64,000 bases of DNA from JAMZMI01 sp039944535. Lineage in GTDB: Bacteria; Bacteroidota; Bacteroidia; Cytophagales; Cyclobacteriaceae. The notes under the pieces were generated by a model. The model saw only the letters and a program-made list of their open reading frames with translations, made no database searches and was not told where the DNA came from. How positions within the stretch are numbered: position 1 is the stretch's first letter; the number at the start of each line of letters is the position of its first letter. The stretch is from contig JBDUYP010000010.1 in NCBI GenBank assembly GCA_039944535.1, forward strand, positions 62,001 to 126,000. The letters run 5' to 3'. The position numbers and the translations under genes are program-made. Of this stretch, positions 16,077-31,000 are shown piece after piece.

Positions 16077-19000
16077 TCAACGATTCACAACAACAAACCC
16101 GGCAATCGCCTTACTACCATCTCCTAGATCAATCAAATAATAGTACGTTCCTGATGGCACCTCATTGGCTCCAGGTATCAGACCAAAGCTAGATTCACTT
16201 CTCCATACATTCCCTTGATTGTCATATCCTTTCACTTCAAAGATTTTATTTCCCCAACGGTTAAATATTTGAACCGTGTTGTTCGGGTAATTTTCAATAT
16301 CTCGGATATAGAAGAAGTCATTCGTACCGTCACCATCCGGAGTAAACCCTTTTCTTGGTTGTACTTTCAGGCAAACATCCTCATCCTGGAAGTTAGGAAT
16401 ACCGTCATCATCACAATCATCATTGTAAGGATTACCGTCCTTATTTGTATCCTCCTGCTTGTCATCAAAGCCATCTCCGTCTGAATCACAAGCATCAGTA
16501 TCCAGGTAATTTGGTGTGCCATCATTGTCACAGTCATCGTTGGTCGGGTCTCCGTCCTCATCCAGATCTTCGTCAGTATCCAAGATGCCATCACCGTCTG
16601 TATCACAACTGTCCGAATCCTGGAAGTTTGGCGTTCCGTCATTGTCACAATCGTCGTTGTAAGGATTTCCATCGCCATTGGTATCTTCATGATCGTCACT
16701 CAGACCATCTCCGTCTGAATCACAAGCGTCAGTGTCAAGGTAATTTGGTGTGCCATCATTGTCACAATCATCGTTGGTCGGGTCTCCGTCCTCATCCAGA
16801 TCTTCGTCAGTATCCAAGATGCCATCACCGTCAGTATCACAACTGTCCGAATCCTGGAAGTTTGGCGTTCCGTCATTGTCACAATCGTCGTTGTAAGGAT
16901 TTCCATCACCATTGGTGTCTTCAAGGTCATCACTCAGACCATCTCCATCTGAATCACAAGCATCAGTGTCAAGGTAATTTGGTGTGCCGTCATTGTCACA
17001 GTCATCGTTGGTCGGGTCTCCGTCCTCATCCAAATCTTCGTCTGTATCTAAGATGCCGTCACCGTCTGTGTCTAAACCGTCACTCAATATTTCTATGGTG
17101 ATAGTTGCAGAGGCGCATGCTGACGGATTAGCATCATCACATACCTGGTACTCAAATGTGACTATACCAAAGAATCCATTTTCCGGAGCATAGCTATATG
17201 TGCCATCTGAATTGAATGTGAGTATCCCCCTACTGGGTTGCGTCAACACCGTGAATTGAAGTGGATCATTATCAGCATCATCTACTAAGTCAGCAACTGT
17301 GCCATCTATTTGAGCAAACCCAGTCTGGCTAATTTGATCATCATTGGCCGAAGGCGTGTCATTTATTGGGTTCACCGTGATAGAAATGGTCTCCTGAATA
17401 CACAATGCAGGGTTTCCATCATCACACACTTCATAAGTGATAGTGATAGTGCCGCTAAAGTTTTCTGCCGGTGTGAATGTGTAAGTACCGTCAGAGTTCA
17501 ATGAAAACACACCTTCCGTAGCATCCGGCTCATCAACCAACGAGAATGTGAGATTAGCAGAATCTTCATCCGTTGCATTGTCTGCCAATGATCCAGATGC
17601 AGCTGTCTCTTCATCCGTAACGATTGTTTCTGGCGTAGCTACTGGCGCATCATTTACTGCGTTCACCGTAATTGTAACGGTAGCCTGATCACATTGAACT
17701 GGCGAACCATTATCACACACTTCGTAGATAAAGCTGTCTGTCCCACTGAAACCAGGGGCTGGTGTGTATGTGTATGTTCCGTCAGCATTCAGTACCAATG
17801 TTCCATTGCCAGGTCCTGAAACAGGTGTAGTGTTGACCGTAAGCATATCATTGTTTCCATCACTATCATTATCAAGCACATTTCCTGAAACAGCTTCATC
17901 TTCATTGACAGATACTGCATCATCTAAAGCCACAGGTGCCAGTTCTTCCCTAGGGACGGAAACGCTCACAGTGGCTGTAGTACAAAGGCTTGGTGCCCCA
18001 TCATCACATACTTCATATGTGAAAGTGTCTGTACCTGTATTGAATCCTGCATTCGGCGTATATGTAACAGTACCATCAGCATTAATAGTCACCGTACCAT
18101 TTGCAGGTTGTGCGGTAATCTGAGATACCGTAAGTGTATTCCCTTCCAGGTCTGTATCATTCGCAATTACATCAATGACGACTGCTACCCCTGGATCAGT
18201 AGATGAAGTGTCGTCATTAGCTACCGGACTATCATTCACTGCAGTTACTACAACCGTGACTGTTGCCTGACCACACTGCACAGGACTTCCATTATCACAA
18301 ACTTCATATGTGAATGTTACGGTTCCATTGAAGTCTACCACTGGAACGAACGTATATGTACCGTCTGAATTTACAGTTACTGTTCCTTCTGTTGCAGGAT
18401 CAGGCCCACTCACCAAACTAAATGTTAAATCATCTCCTTCTAAGTCTGTTACATTGTCAGAAAGATCACCATTGCCCGTTCCATCTTCATCCATTGTTAA
18501 GGTCTCCCCTGTCGCAGTTGGCGCATCATTGGAAGGGTTCACAGTAATGGTCACTGTGGCTTGCGAACAAAGTGCTGGTGTCGCATCATCACATACTTCA
18601 TAAGTGAAGCTATCCGTTCCATTGAAATTTGCATCTGGAGTATAAGTATAAGTTCCGTCTGAATTCAACACTAGTGTGCCATTTGTAGGTACAGATACTG
18701 GTGTTGTATTCACTGTAAGTACATCTCCATTTCCGTCACTATCATTGTCCAACACATTTCCTGACACAGCACCATCTTCCGTTACAACTGCCGAATCGTC
18801 AACTGCTGTTGGAGCAAGTTCTTGTTCTGGTACAGAAACTGTAACAGTTGCTGTCGTGCATAAGCTTGGAGAACCATTGTCACATACTTCATATGTAAAT
18901 GTGTCAGTGCCATCATCAAAACCATCATTTGGAGTATAAGAAACTGTCCCGTCAGCATTGATAACCACCGTACCATTTGCTGGCTGCACAGTGATTTGAG

Positions 19001-22000
19001 AAACTGTCAATGCATTATTCTCAAGATCTGAATCATTATTCAATACTGGAATTGTAACACTATTTCCCGGATCAACTGCTGCAATGTCATTCTGAGCTAC
19101 AGGGCTGTCGTTGACTGCATTCACATTAATCGTAACTGTAGCTTGACTGCACTGCGCCGGGGTTCCATCATCACACACTTCATAAGTAAAGGTCACAGTA
19201 CCGTTGAAATCGCCTACAGGAATGAATGAATATGTTCCATCAGGATTAACCGTAACCGTTCCTTCTGTTGATGGGTCCGGTCCACTGACCAAACTAAACA
19301 TTAAGGCGTCTCCTTCTACATCCGTTACATTGTCTGATAAATCACCATTGCCTGCACCATCCTCATCAATCGTTAAAGTCTCCCCAGTTGCAACAGGAAT
19401 ATCGTTGACAGCAGTTACAGTGATGTTTATTGTTTCCTGATCACACAAAACCGGATTACCATCATCGCAAACCTCATAAGTAAGGGTAAGATTGCCATTG
19501 AAATTAGCGACTGGCTCAAATGTGTATGTTCCATCAGAATTCAACGTGAAGGTTCCTTCCGTTGCTGGGTCAATTCCCGTTAATAGTGTGAAAGTTAAGT
19601 TTTGGCTTTCCGGGTCATTTACATTGTCCACCAATGTCCCATTCACATCAATATCCTCATCGGTACTAATATTTTCAACAGAAGCCACTGGACTATCATT
19701 TTGATCGATAATCAATTCTCCCGTCGAAGCATCCGTTGTGCTATTTCCAGCAGTATCAGTAGATGTTACCTGGACTTCATTTGTCCCATTCACATCCGGT
19801 GCAAAAGCTCCTGAGTCTGGTGTAGCTGTTTCTGTATCAATGGACCAGTTTCCTGTCGCATCGGCAGTGATTATATATGTTGCACCGCCGACGACAACTG
19901 TTACAGTACTTCCAGCCTCGGCAGTTCCGCTGATTACCGGAGTAATATCATCCGTGGTTTGAGATACTACTGTAGGTACAGCTGGTGCTACCGAATCATG
20001 TTCAATATCCCGAGTAGCTTGTGTTGCTGGGTTGCCTGCCACGTCACTTACATTGGCGGTGATTGTGCTCGTGCCTTCTGGTAAACCTTGTGCGTCTGCT
20101 GCTGGAATATCTAAACTCCACGTGCCTCCTGATACCGTCGCTGTGTAAGTCTCTCCGTTCAAAACGACCGTTACTGTTTGACCGTCTTCTGCATCTGTCG
20201 TGCCTGAGATGGTCACTGGACTGTCGTCTTCTAATGCGCTGATGATATCGTCTGTAGATACAACGTTGATCGCTAAAGTCGGTGCTACCGAATCATGTTC
20301 AATATCCCGAGTAGCTTGTGTAGCTGAATTGCCTGCGGCATCATCCACATCGGCGGTAAGCGTGTTGTCTCCTTCTGGTAAGGCCTGGGCTTGTGCGGCC
20401 GTCAAAGTAATGCTCCAGTTGCCGCCTGCGGCTATAACCGGATTGTAAGTCACGCCATTCAAAACGATCGTGGCGGTCTGGCCATCTGCTCCGCTGCTCG
20501 TGCCTGTGATTGTTATGTCACTATTGTCTTCTATCGCGTTGATCTTGTCATCAACTGAAATCGCATTGACTGAGATCGTCGGTGGGGTCGTGTCGATGGT
20601 TAGTTCAAGAGTAGTTGCATCAACACTAGAGTTTCCTGCGGCATCTGTGCTTGTAACGGATACTTCATTAGTTCCATTCACATTTGGATTAAATACACCC
20701 ATAGAAGGAGTATCTGTTTCGGTATTGATCACCCAGTTGCCGGATGCGTCCGCAGTTGTAGTGTAAGTGGCTCCTGCTACGACAATTGTGACAGTACTCC
20801 CTACCTCAGCCGTACCTGTTAGACTAGGAGTTGTATCATTGGTGATTTGTGAAACGACCGTAGGTACTGCAGGGTCAGTGGTATCAATAATTAATTCTAA
20901 AGTCGATGTATCTGATGTGCTGTTTCCAGCGGCATCAGTACTTGTCACTGCTACTTCATTGCTTCCGTTTACATCAGGAGCAAATGCTCCTGAATCTGGA
21001 ATAACTACTTCAGTATCAATACTCCAGTTACCGCTTCCATCGGCTGTTACTGTGTAGGTAGCTCCACTTACTACCACAGTTACTGTACTTCCAGCTTCGG
21101 CTGTTCCCGATATAACAGGAGTTGTGTCATTGGTAGTTTGAGATGCTACAGTCGGTGTTGTAGGGTCTGTTGTATCAATCGTCAACTCAAGATTGGTGAC
21201 GTCTGTAGATGAGTTTCCAGCAGCGTCTGTACTTGTCACTGACACTTCATTGGTACCGTTCACATTTGGGGAAAATGTTCCTGCCACAGGTGTCAATACA
21301 CCTGTATCAACACTCCAATCTCCTGAGCCATCAGATGTAACCGTATAAGATGCTCCTCCTACAACTACAGTCACAGTACTATTGGCTTCAGCTGTTCCAG
21401 TAATTTCAGGAGTTGTATCATTTGTAATTTGAGGGACTACAGTTGGAGTAACAGGATCAGTGGTGTCAATTATCAACTCTAAAGTGGTTGTATCTGTCGA
21501 GCTATTACCAGCCTCATCAGTACTTGTCACTGCGACTTCATTGCTGCCGTTTACATCTGGAGCAAATGCTCCTGAATCTGGAGTAACTACTTCAGTATCA
21601 ATACTCCAGTTACCACTTCCATCAGCTGTTACTGTGTAAGTAGCTCCGCTTACCACCACAGTTACTGTACTTCCAGCTTCGGCTGTACCTGTTATCACAG
21701 GAGTTGGGTCATTGGTAGTTTGAGCCGCTATGGTTGGATCGGTCGGATCCGTTGTGTCAATCACGAGTTCTAGAGTAGTTGCATCTACTGAAGTGTTGCC
21801 TGCAGCATCTTCACTTGTTACTTGCACTTCATTTGCCCCGTTTACATTTGGTGCAAAAGCTCCTGCATTTGGCGCATTATTGGTATCCACCGTCCAGTTA
21901 CCTCCAGCATCTGTCGTTACGATGAAAGTAGCTCCACCAACAACAACTGTGATTTGGCTCCCTGGCTCAGCGGTTCCCACTAAGGTTGGGTTGACATCAT

Positions 22001-25000
22001 TGGTTACCTGACTCTCAACAGTCGGTATAATTGGGTCTGTGGTATCGATTGTTAACTCATCAGTTGACGCATCCGAAATGCTACAATTGTTGCTTTCACT
22101 TGTTACTTGCACTTCATTTACCCCATTTGTATTTGGCGCAAAGGTTCCACTCACTGGCGTATCAGCCCCTGTATCGATCGTCCAACCAGTGGCGGTTGCA
22201 ACAGTCGTATATGTGGCTCCACCAACGATTACAGTGATGTTACTGCCATTGTCCGCGCTTCCAGAAATTTCCGGTGTTGTGTCTCCTGTTGTTTGTGCTG
22301 TAACTGTAGGGGTCGTTGGATATGCATTGACAGTAACCGTAAATGGCAAAGCGCTACTATTGCAAGAAGTACCGCTATTGGTAACCACTAAGTCTGCATT
22401 GTATGTTCCCGGGATTGCTGCAGCCGGAACAACCAGACTGATAGGACTACTCGGCAAACCTGAAATAGCCACATCAGCAAAACCTTGCCCCTCGGCGGTC
22501 GCATCGTAATCAATCATGTATTGATCAGGACTTCCTGTTGCTCCGGAGTAAGAAATCGAAGTTGAGGTTTCTCCAAAACAAACTTCAGGATTGGTACCTA
22601 AAGTCAATGATGGATTTTCATTGATGGTCAATGAGATAGCGTAATCCTGACTCACACAACCACTAGTTGAATTTTCTACGGTAAACACACCATTATAAGT
22701 TGTTGCGCTTGCTGTTCCTGGAACCGTAACTGAGATAGGGTTTGCACTAAAAAGTCTTCCTCCGGTCACATTGGCAAATCCATCTGCCAAAGCAGCTGCA
22801 TCCCAAACAATATTGTAATCGTCCGTGCCGGCTAGAGTATCTGCATATGTGATCAGCGCTTCTGTAGCCCCTACACATATATCAGGAATCGCATTCAGTG
22901 TTATTGTTGGTTCATAATTAATATATAAGGAAACTGGAACGGTAGCACTTTCGCAATTGGTTGTTGTATTCTTGACTGTTACGAAAGCACTGTATGATCT
23001 CGTATCCGCTCCAGCTGGAATATTGATAGTGATATTACCGCCTGAAAGTGCAGCGTCATTCACATCAACAAAACCTTCAATAGTTGCAGTACCATCAAAA
23101 TCAATGCTGTATGTATCAGCAGAACCGCTAGTAATTGTGTAAGTGGTTGTACTGGTCAAAGTCCCTTCACATACTTCCTGGCTAGTGTTACCTAAACTGA
23201 AGCCTGGTGATGCAGGGTCAGTCAGAGTAATGCTCAGTGCATTGGATTCACAGTTGGTCAATGTAGCAGTGACATTGGTGTAGTTACCAGCTCCCAGCCC
23301 TGTGATCTCAATGACGCCACTCGCATTGGAAGAAAGCGTGTTTGATGTTGTACTTCCACCAACAGTATAACTCACAGCATAGGCAGTAGAAGCATTCAAT
23401 CCTGTAAGCTGGATCAATCCGTCTGTACCGCTGCAAGTGGTAGGATTCGAATGAGTTCCTTCAGCAATAGTAGGAATTGCAGGGTCGCTTAGCGTAGCAC
23501 TAAGAACTGGTGATGTAGTACATCCGCTGTTTTCCGCTGTAATATTGGTGTAAGCTCCTGCTCCAAGGTTTGTGATAATAAATTCTCCACTTCCATCTGA
23601 GGTAATTCCAAATTCTGCGACAGCTGTACCGTCTAAATCATAATTAATATTGTAGCCCGTGTTTGCAGCAAAGCCTACTATTTGAATGGAGCCATCAGTC
23701 CCGGAACATGTGGTTGGGTCAACAGTAGTACCTATTGAAATGTCTGGCGGATTCAGAACAATGCTTTCGAGCGTATTGGACTGACATCCAGATATGGTCA
23801 CTGATACATCAGTGTATGTTCCTGCGTTTAAACCTGTGATGCGAAGTTCATTGCCACTTGTTTCCGAAGTTACCGTTCCATTAACAGCTGACCCTCCATA
23901 AGTGTAATCATAATCATACGACGTATTATCTACTACTCCAAAAATGGCAATTACTCCGTCAGTTGCGGCACATGTTGAAGGCTGGGAATTGTTTCCATCG
24001 GTAAATGAAATAGTTGGTGCAGTTGGATCAAACAAATTGATTGGTCCTGCTAACTCATTTGACTCACAGCCATTCGCCGTTACTTTAAAGTTTTCATATT
24101 GACCTGCTGCTAGCGAACCAATGGTGATATCTCCAGCTCCATCCGATGAAAGCGTGGTGGAAACAGGAGTGCTATTGAATGAATATTGAACAGTGTAAGA
24201 AACTGCAGAAGCAATCCCAGTACTGATCACGATACTACCATCTGAACCTCCACAGGTGGTAGGATTGTTTTGACTATCAAGTGCAACAGTAGCAGTCGCA
24301 GGATCGCTTAGTGTAATCAATGCAATTTCATTGGAATCACACCCATCTTCAGTCACTTTAATATTTGCATAAGCGCCTTCAGAAAGGCCACTTAACACAA
24401 TATCACCGCTTGAAGGTGTTGCTGAAGTACTGACTGGAGACCCATCTCTATTGTATGAAACAGTATAAGTCACTGCATCATTAAGCCCTGATAGTGTAAT
24501 ACTTCCGTCCACTCCGTTGCAGGTAGTTGGGTTTGTACTTGCCGAAGTTATCGCAGGTGTATTCTTAACGATAACGTTGAAATTATTCACTGCGCTGACA
24601 CACCCAGTGGTAGCGTTTGAAACCGTCAGTGTGGCTGCATAGGTACCGTCAGTAGTGGCTCCAGGAATAGCAAAAGCCAAAGGTGTTGCCGTGATCGCTT
24701 GATTTGCAATATCAGTAAAGCTTGCATCCGCAAAATCTATAGAATATAAATCCGGCGAACCAGTTGTTGCTGAATAGCTTATTCCGCCAGTCGTCTCCCC
24801 TTCGCAATACTCAGGATCTGAACCCAAAGAAATGGTTGGGATGGTATTTACAGTCACGGTAAATGTCGCAGATGAACTTACACATCCGGTCGAAGAGTTT
24901 GTCAAAGTAATTGTCGCGTTGTAGCTATTCGCCACAGCTGCGGCAGGAATTGTGACAGAAAGAGGGCTTGCACCCAAAGCAGCATTGCTCACATCTGCAA

Positions 25001-28000
25001 AACCCTGACTCTCGGCAGAAGCATCAAAATCAATAGAGTATTGATCCGGATTCCCTGCAGAAACTGTGTAAGGCAAGCTTCCTGAAGTCACGCCCCGACA
25101 AACTTCCGGGTTTGTTCCCAGTGTAAATGTTGGATTATCATTTACGGTGATTGTAATAGCCTTAGTGCTGCTTACACATCCAGTACTGCTATTTGTCACA
25201 ATCAAATTAGCATTGTACACATCCATAGAAGCAGCGGCAGGAATTGCTAGAGAAATTGGACTTGACGGCAATGCTGTGTTTGAAATATCAACGAACCCTT
25301 CACCCTCAGCAGTAGCATCAAAATCAATGCTGTACTGATCGGCTCCACCAGACAAGGCAGAGTAACCGAGCGCAGCACTGGTTTCTCCCATGCAAACCGC
25401 AGGAGATGTGCCTGGTGTAATATCTGGCGTGCTATTGACCTTGATGGTAAATGGTTTACTATCACTTACACATCCGGTAGTGCTATTGATGGCATTAATT
25501 GTTCCATTGTAAGTGGCAACTGCCGCACCCCCTGGAACGGTCACAGCGATAGGCGATGATGGCAATGCTGTGGCAGCAACATCTGCAAATCCCTGCCCCT
25601 GAGCAGTAGCATCAAATGAGATACTGTACTGATCACCACCTGAAACAGCCGTATAACTTAATGAAGCCGACGTTTCCCCCTCACAAACCTCAGGGTTTGT
25701 TCCCAATGTGATTGTTGGTTTCTCATTGACTGTAATGGTGAAAGAAGTATTTGTGCTCTCACATCCAGTTGTGGTATTGATTACTTTAAGTGTTGCATTG
25801 TATGCTGCAGCATTCGCTCCAGCTGGAACGGTAATAGCAATTGGGCTTGCACCTAAGGTAATGTTCGATACATCTACAAACCCCTGAGCCTCAGCAGTAG
25901 CGTCAAAATCAATTTCATATTCATCTGGAGAACCTGAAACTGCGCTATATGGAAGGTTCGCGGATATTTCTCCCTGACAAACTTCCGGTGAAGTGCCCAG
26001 AGTAATCGTGGGGGTTGGATTTACTGTTACTGATATGTTGTAATCAGTGGTACAAGAAATGGATGAATTTTTAATGGTTAGTACCGCGCTGTATGTCCCT
26101 GCAGTACTTGTACCAATGGTGATCGGAATACTTCCTGCAGGTAGAGCTACATCAGAAACATCCACAAATCCTGCTGTATTTGCGGCAGCATCAAAGTTGA
26201 TGCTATACTGATCGGGTGATCCTGTTGTCGCGGAATATGTAATGCTAGTAGATGCAGTGCCAGCACATACTTCTGGGTTTGACCCCAAAGTCATGGTTGG
26301 ATTATCCGGATCAGATAAAACTATGGAAGTAATCGCGTTTGAAGTACAATTATCCTTTGTAACTGAAATATTCGTATAAGTGCCATCATCCAATCCTGTG
26401 ATTGTCAAATTTCCTGATCCATCAGACCCAATCGTAACTGCTACTGGTGTTCCATCATCGGAATAGTTCACCGAATAACTAGAGGAAACAGATAGTCCGG
26501 TGATTTGAATTGAGCCATCTGCGCCCGCGCATATAGAAGGATTGGAAACCGTACCCTGAGCGATAGTAGCCGGAGTAGGTTCGGTAATGGTTGTGCTCAA
26601 ACTGTTCGTCACACATCCATTATTTGTAAAACGGATATTGGTATAGGCTCCCTCACCCAGGCTTGTGATATTATAAATACCACTTGCATCGGCCGTAATG
26701 CTTGCTGTGGCTACTGGCGTCCCATCAATGGAATAGTCTAAATCATACGCCGTATTTGCAGCAAGACTTGTAATGGCGATACTGCCATCAGTACCAGAAC
26801 AAGTAGTGGCATTTGTCACTGTACCCAGTTGAATATCAGGTGGATTTAACACCAAAGAAGGGATTACATTGGACTGACATCCTGTGATTACATCATCCAC
26901 AAACACACTCGTGTAAGTACCGGCAGGCAGGTTGTTGATGGTGATTTTACCCGCTCCATCAGCTGTTAGCGTGCCAGTGGTTACTGATGAGTTTTTAGTA
27001 TAAGAATATTGATAGTCCCTCCCTGAAGTGAGGCTACTCAAAACAATAAAACCATCAGTTGAAGAACAGGACGCTGGGTCCTGGTCGCTATCGTAAGTTA
27101 TTGTTGGTGAATTAGGGTCGCTAAGGGTAACTGGTCCCTCAATCGTGTTGGAGGTACACCCTGAAGTGGTAACCACAAAATTTTCATAAGTCCCTGAAGT
27201 CAATCCTGACAGAGAGTAGTTGCCACTTCCGTCGGATGAGATTGTGGTTGAAACCGTGCTTGCATTTTTATCATAGCTAAGACTATAATTTGTGCTAGCT
27301 GTCAATCCCGTTAGTTGAATAGCACCATCAGTACCATTACACGATGTAGGGTTTGATGTTGTTCCCAATGCAATAGTAGTCGCAGTTGGATCAGAAAGCG
27401 TTACCGATGCAATTGTATTGGAAGGACATCCCGAAGCAGTTACAGAAATATTGGTGTATGTTCCTTCCACTAATCCAGTAATAGTTAGGCTATTACCCGC
27501 TCCGCCAGAGGTAATAGTAGTATTTACCACAGAAGCATTGAATGTGTAGCTTACCGAATATGCAGTTGCGTTTTTCACACCAGAAATGGCAATAGAGCCG
27601 TCGCTCCCAGAACACGTAGTAGGGTCGCTTGGGGTCGCACCAATGGATGGAGTGTCATTTATCGTTATTGAAATAGATTTCGAAGTGCTGACATATCCAT
27701 TCGAGCTGTTTGATACAGTTAGAGTAGCTGTATATACTCCTTCAGAAGTTCCTCCTGGAATCGCTAAAGAAATGGGACTTGCTGGGAGCGTTGCGTTTAC
27801 AACATCTGTAAAGGCAGCATCTGCATAGTCGATGCTATATTGATTAGCTCCTCCGGCTGTGGCGCTATACGAAAGGCTAGCAGTGGTAGCTCCTTCACAA
27901 ACAGTAGGATTGGCTCCTAAAGTAATGTCTGGTTTTGTAATGACTGTTATTCCTATTTCGGCCGAATTGGAAGTAGCTCCTTCATTATCGTCTATCGTAT

Positions 28001-31000
28001 AATTCACACTTGCATCTCCCGTGAATCCTGACTCTGGAGTGAAAGTGACATTGCCACTTATATCTACAGCGTAAGTACCAACTCCGGCAATTATCAGGTC
28101 ACTAAGCCTATTACCTGTATTGCTTGGATTTGATGGATCAATGAGAATAATCGTAGATGCGTCAATAGTTCCATCTACGTCAGTATCGTTGGCTCCTACC
28201 GTGCTTACAGTAATGTTACCATCCTCTACCAACTCATTAGATGGATCGTCAACAGCAACAGGGGCATCATTTGTAGAAGCCACCGAGATAGTAGATACTA
28301 CAGCAGCCGAATCATCGTCTCCATCATTTGTAACGAAGGTCAAAGTTCGGTCACCATCAGTTGGGCTATCGCCATCAGTATGTTGATATTGAATAGTCAC
28401 TAAAAGGCTATTGATATCCGCAATATCAAAATCTCCACCTGCATTATTCGTGATGGTGAAAACACCCGAAACATAGGCGATTTGGAAAGTGGTTCCTCCT
28501 ATTGTAGTTGTCTGAGTATTATTGGAGCCTAAAGTGAATGTTACACCATTTATGATGACTTCTTCATTGTCCCCATCCTGCAATCCTCCGACTGTTATGA
28601 TCAAAGAAGCCATCTGTGTATCGTCAATGTCAGAAACTGCAGCATCGGCGGCATCTAAAATGGAAACAACTCCATCACCTTCTGTATAAGAGACATCAAA
28701 CCCATTATTGTCTGCGCCTCCTTCAGAATTATCTGCATCGAGGGTTAACAGGGGTGCATCATTTACAGGTATAATGTCAATATTGACTGCAGCGCCTGCC
28801 AATGCATATTCGGTTCCATCATGTGCATTCCAGTTGAAAGTGGCATCTCCATCAAAATCGGCTACCGGCACAAAGGTGATATTGGCTAAATCTGCGAAAT
28901 CAATTTCATCATTGGCTGCTATAGCCACTCCACTTAAGTAAAGTATGCCAGCAGATGCAGATGGTAGAGATGTGATTTGAATTCTGTCAATAGGCTCTCC
29001 TTCTGCATCAGTATATTGACCACTAAAGTCTGTGGCTGCAAAGGTGTATGTGTTGTCCTCATTGACCGAAACATCAACATCGGTGATAACAGGCTCTTCA
29101 TTACAGTTGATTATCGCTTCACTGAAGCTGTTGTTGGTATAATCACACTCATTGACCCATGTATTGGTAGTTCCAGCTGCCAATGGAGTGGCAATTTCAT
29201 TTGTAGTACCAGTTTCATAAGGGTTATGGTTCACTAAGACAAATAATGTGAAATCCTGACCATCATCCTGAACTGTAGTGCTTAAAACTCTTGACGCTCC
29301 AACCTCAAGGGTCACTGGTAAATGAACAGTATCGATCACATTGGCTGCACCTGCATAAGGGTCAGCGTCATAGACTGTTATTGGTGTTGTACGAGGTGCT
29401 TTCCAATCTCCCTGATTTTGGATGGTCATCGAAATATCTAAACCATTGTTCGAGGATGCACAATTTTGATCAACAGAAGAAGCAGTTACGACTAAATCTG
29501 AAGTCGCATAGGTTGGCTCTCCGCCTTGATCCAGGTAAGTTGTCTGAACTAAGAATCCATTCAGCGATCCACCAAACTGAGGGTGGAAAATATCCTGCTG
29601 ATACTGCGGGATGGTCATATCGTCGTTGATATTCGTGACATGATATCCGTGCTGATTCCATATCTCTCTGGATGAAACCCAGGAAGAATTTGCTGATTTA
29701 TATACCACGAAATAGTCATCGGCACCACTGAATCCTGGGCCATTTCCCTCCTGTGCAGTTACAATGATCTCAGCTTGCCCGTCATTGTTTACATCTGCTA
29801 CCAATGGATACTCTACTCTGGTACCAGCTAATGAAGGTATTCTTGTTAATTCCGAACCGTCAAGGCCGCTGTAGATGTATAGGTATGCTTCTTCGCTATA
29901 AACCACTTCCGCAATTCCATCTCCTTCAAAATCATACAGTGTACTTCCTGTTCTCTGAGATCCGTCATCCAATCCTGTTTTTTCCCATTTTACAGACAGG
30001 GTATTGGCTCCAGAATTATATTCGAGTACGATGTACCGATTTGACCCGGCAAACCCAATATCTACAATTCCGTCGTTATCAAAATCTCCTACGTTCGCCT
30101 TACCTCCGGAGCTCGTACTTGGAATATCATAAATATTTCCTATTCCGGTCTCTGTACGTGGATTCCAGGCGAAAATATATCCCTCGGATGTGACGATGAT
30201 GTCCACTTCATTGTCATTGTCCAGATCTCCCAGGGAAACAAACCCATCTCCATAATTAGACCCAGTAATCTCTGCTGCCAGCTGAAAAGCCCCGCCATCA
30301 ACAGTATATACTCTGTTTCCTGCAACGAATTCCAGCCCATCAGCCTCAGACCCGAAAGTACCCCCTCCAGCTCCGGCAGGTCTCGTGTCTCCGCTATCAA
30401 AAATGTTATAGGCAATCGGCAGTCTGTCTCCCTGGTTCGTTCCGCTATTGAGCCAGCCACTGTTGATTGTATTGTCCTGAGCTACCAGCGCCCCGGTTTC
30501 AGCATTGAAAATATTCGCACCCACATATACCTCAGGCGATCCATCTTCATCAAAATCTGCCAATTGAGGAGAGCTATAGTTGACCCTTGTACCAACAAGT
30601 TGTGCAGTGGTAAATATCGCATTGCCAGTCCCTGTTTGATTTCCTGAAGCACTGTATTCGTATCTCCTTATTACAGCATTTGAATTAGACCCCTCGGTAA
30701 CTAAAATATCGCCAAGACCATCGCTATCTACATCGCCCAAGGCCACCATTGCAAATTGGTGCCCGCCCCCATTTTGGCTAATTGTCTGCTTTATTTCTCC
30801 GTTTAACCCATTGAAAATTAAAATTTCATCATCCGTTCTATCGTGGGTTACAATCTCAGCTGTGCCATCACCATCCATGTCTCCAACCATCACACCAGAT
30901 CGCTGGTCAAATCCTGAATTCACATTGTCTGATCTGAAAATTTCCTCCAAAGTAAACTCAGGAAGAACAGCCGGTGGATTGAAACAAGTAGGTGTGTTTT

